64,000 nt of DNA from Paraburkholderia aromaticivorans (lineage in GTDB: Bacteria; Pseudomonadota; Gammaproteobacteria; Burkholderiales; Burkholderiaceae): positions 620,001-684,000 of the forward strand of contig NZ_CP051515.1 in the NCBI RefSeq assembly GCF_012689525.1. The letters are read 5' to 3'. Position numbers and translations under genes: made by a program. This document shows, one piece after another, positions 63,972-64,000 of the stretch; the stretch's first letter is position 1; every line of letters begins with the position of its first letter. The notes under the pieces were generated by a model. It was not told the DNA's origin. It was given only the letters and a program-made list of their open reading frames with translations, and ran no database searches.

Positions 63972-64000
63972 CGGTGACCGGTCGGCGCTCGGTTTGATAC

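Noticed and set aside
1..64000. tRNA genes, rRNA, CRISPR arrays, insertion sequences
   Set aside because: No CCA-flanked cloverleaf, conserved rRNA stretch, regular repeat-spacer array or transposase motif was found by eye. A covariance-model scan would be needed to exclude small RNAs.

Overview
The window reads as chromosomal DNA of a Burkholderia-type betaproteobacterium, most likely a soil- or plant-associated Paraburkholderia. The grounds are high GC with strong G/C third-position bias, a Burkholderia-style 16-strand porin, a split pcaI-pcaJ-pcaB-pcaD-pcaC cluster, many ABC uptake systems for small organic acids, and many LysR, TetR and MocR regulators. This is inferred from content; no rRNA or other taxonomic marker is present. 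No tRNA, rRNA, CRISPR array or intact insertion sequence was seen.

Layout. (1) 1-5.3 kb: the 3' part of a membrane diguanylate cyclase, a DedA-rhodanese fusion, an EamA exporter, folE and a LysR regulator. (2) 5.4-9.7 kb: the lower protocatechuate branch of the beta-ketoadipate pathway (pcaIJBDC). It has a good sigma70 promoter, two 15-bp IclR/PcaR-like operators and a hairpin after pcaC. (3) 9.7-17.6 kb: a surface-polysaccharide module (Wzm/Wzt ABC exporter, a double-domain glycosyltransferase, a methyltransferase and WecB) behind an AT-rich leader. (4) 17.6-32.9 kb: a TetR-controlled cluster that looks like a complete nicotinate uptake and ring-reduction system. It holds NicA/NicB-type nicotinate dehydrogenase with fused cytochrome c, 6-hydroxynicotinate reductase, enamidase, an ApbE-like UPF0280 protein, two tandem AA_synth (DUF1185) paralogues and a five-domain branched-chain-type ABC importer. 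It appears to join the aerobic (Pseudomonas-type) first step to the reductive (Eubacterium barkeri/Azorhizobium-type) second and third steps.

(5) 33-40.3 kb: small conserved proteins, a class III omega-amino-acid transaminase with a divergent MocR regulator, a LysE exporter, an amino-acid permease and a remnant of an MHS-type transporter. (6) 40.3-51.4 kb: a stress and envelope island with two YsnF/DUF2382 proteins, a small membrane protein, Mn catalase, a GT2 glycosyltransferase, a BON protein, an MltF-like transglycosylase, a GH63-type glucosidase and a cysteine-free HMA-like mini-protein. (7) 51.7-53.4 kb: a decayed locus with a LysR 3' stub, an amidohydrolase lacking its 5' end and an alpha/beta-hydrolase lacking its 3' end, followed by a porin. 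(8) 55-62.3 kb: a tightly coupled operon (SsuABC/TauABC-like importer, FAD oxidoreductase, family III CoA-transferase, crotonase, 7Fe-type ferredoxin, LysR) that looks like an uncharacterised acid-degradation pathway. A succinate/glutarate-semialdehyde-type dehydrogenase follows.

The best candidates for something undescribed are the nicotinate cluster, especially the ApbE-like and DUF1185 proteins inside it, and the 55-62 kb operon. All functions are read from motifs and context; no database search was run.
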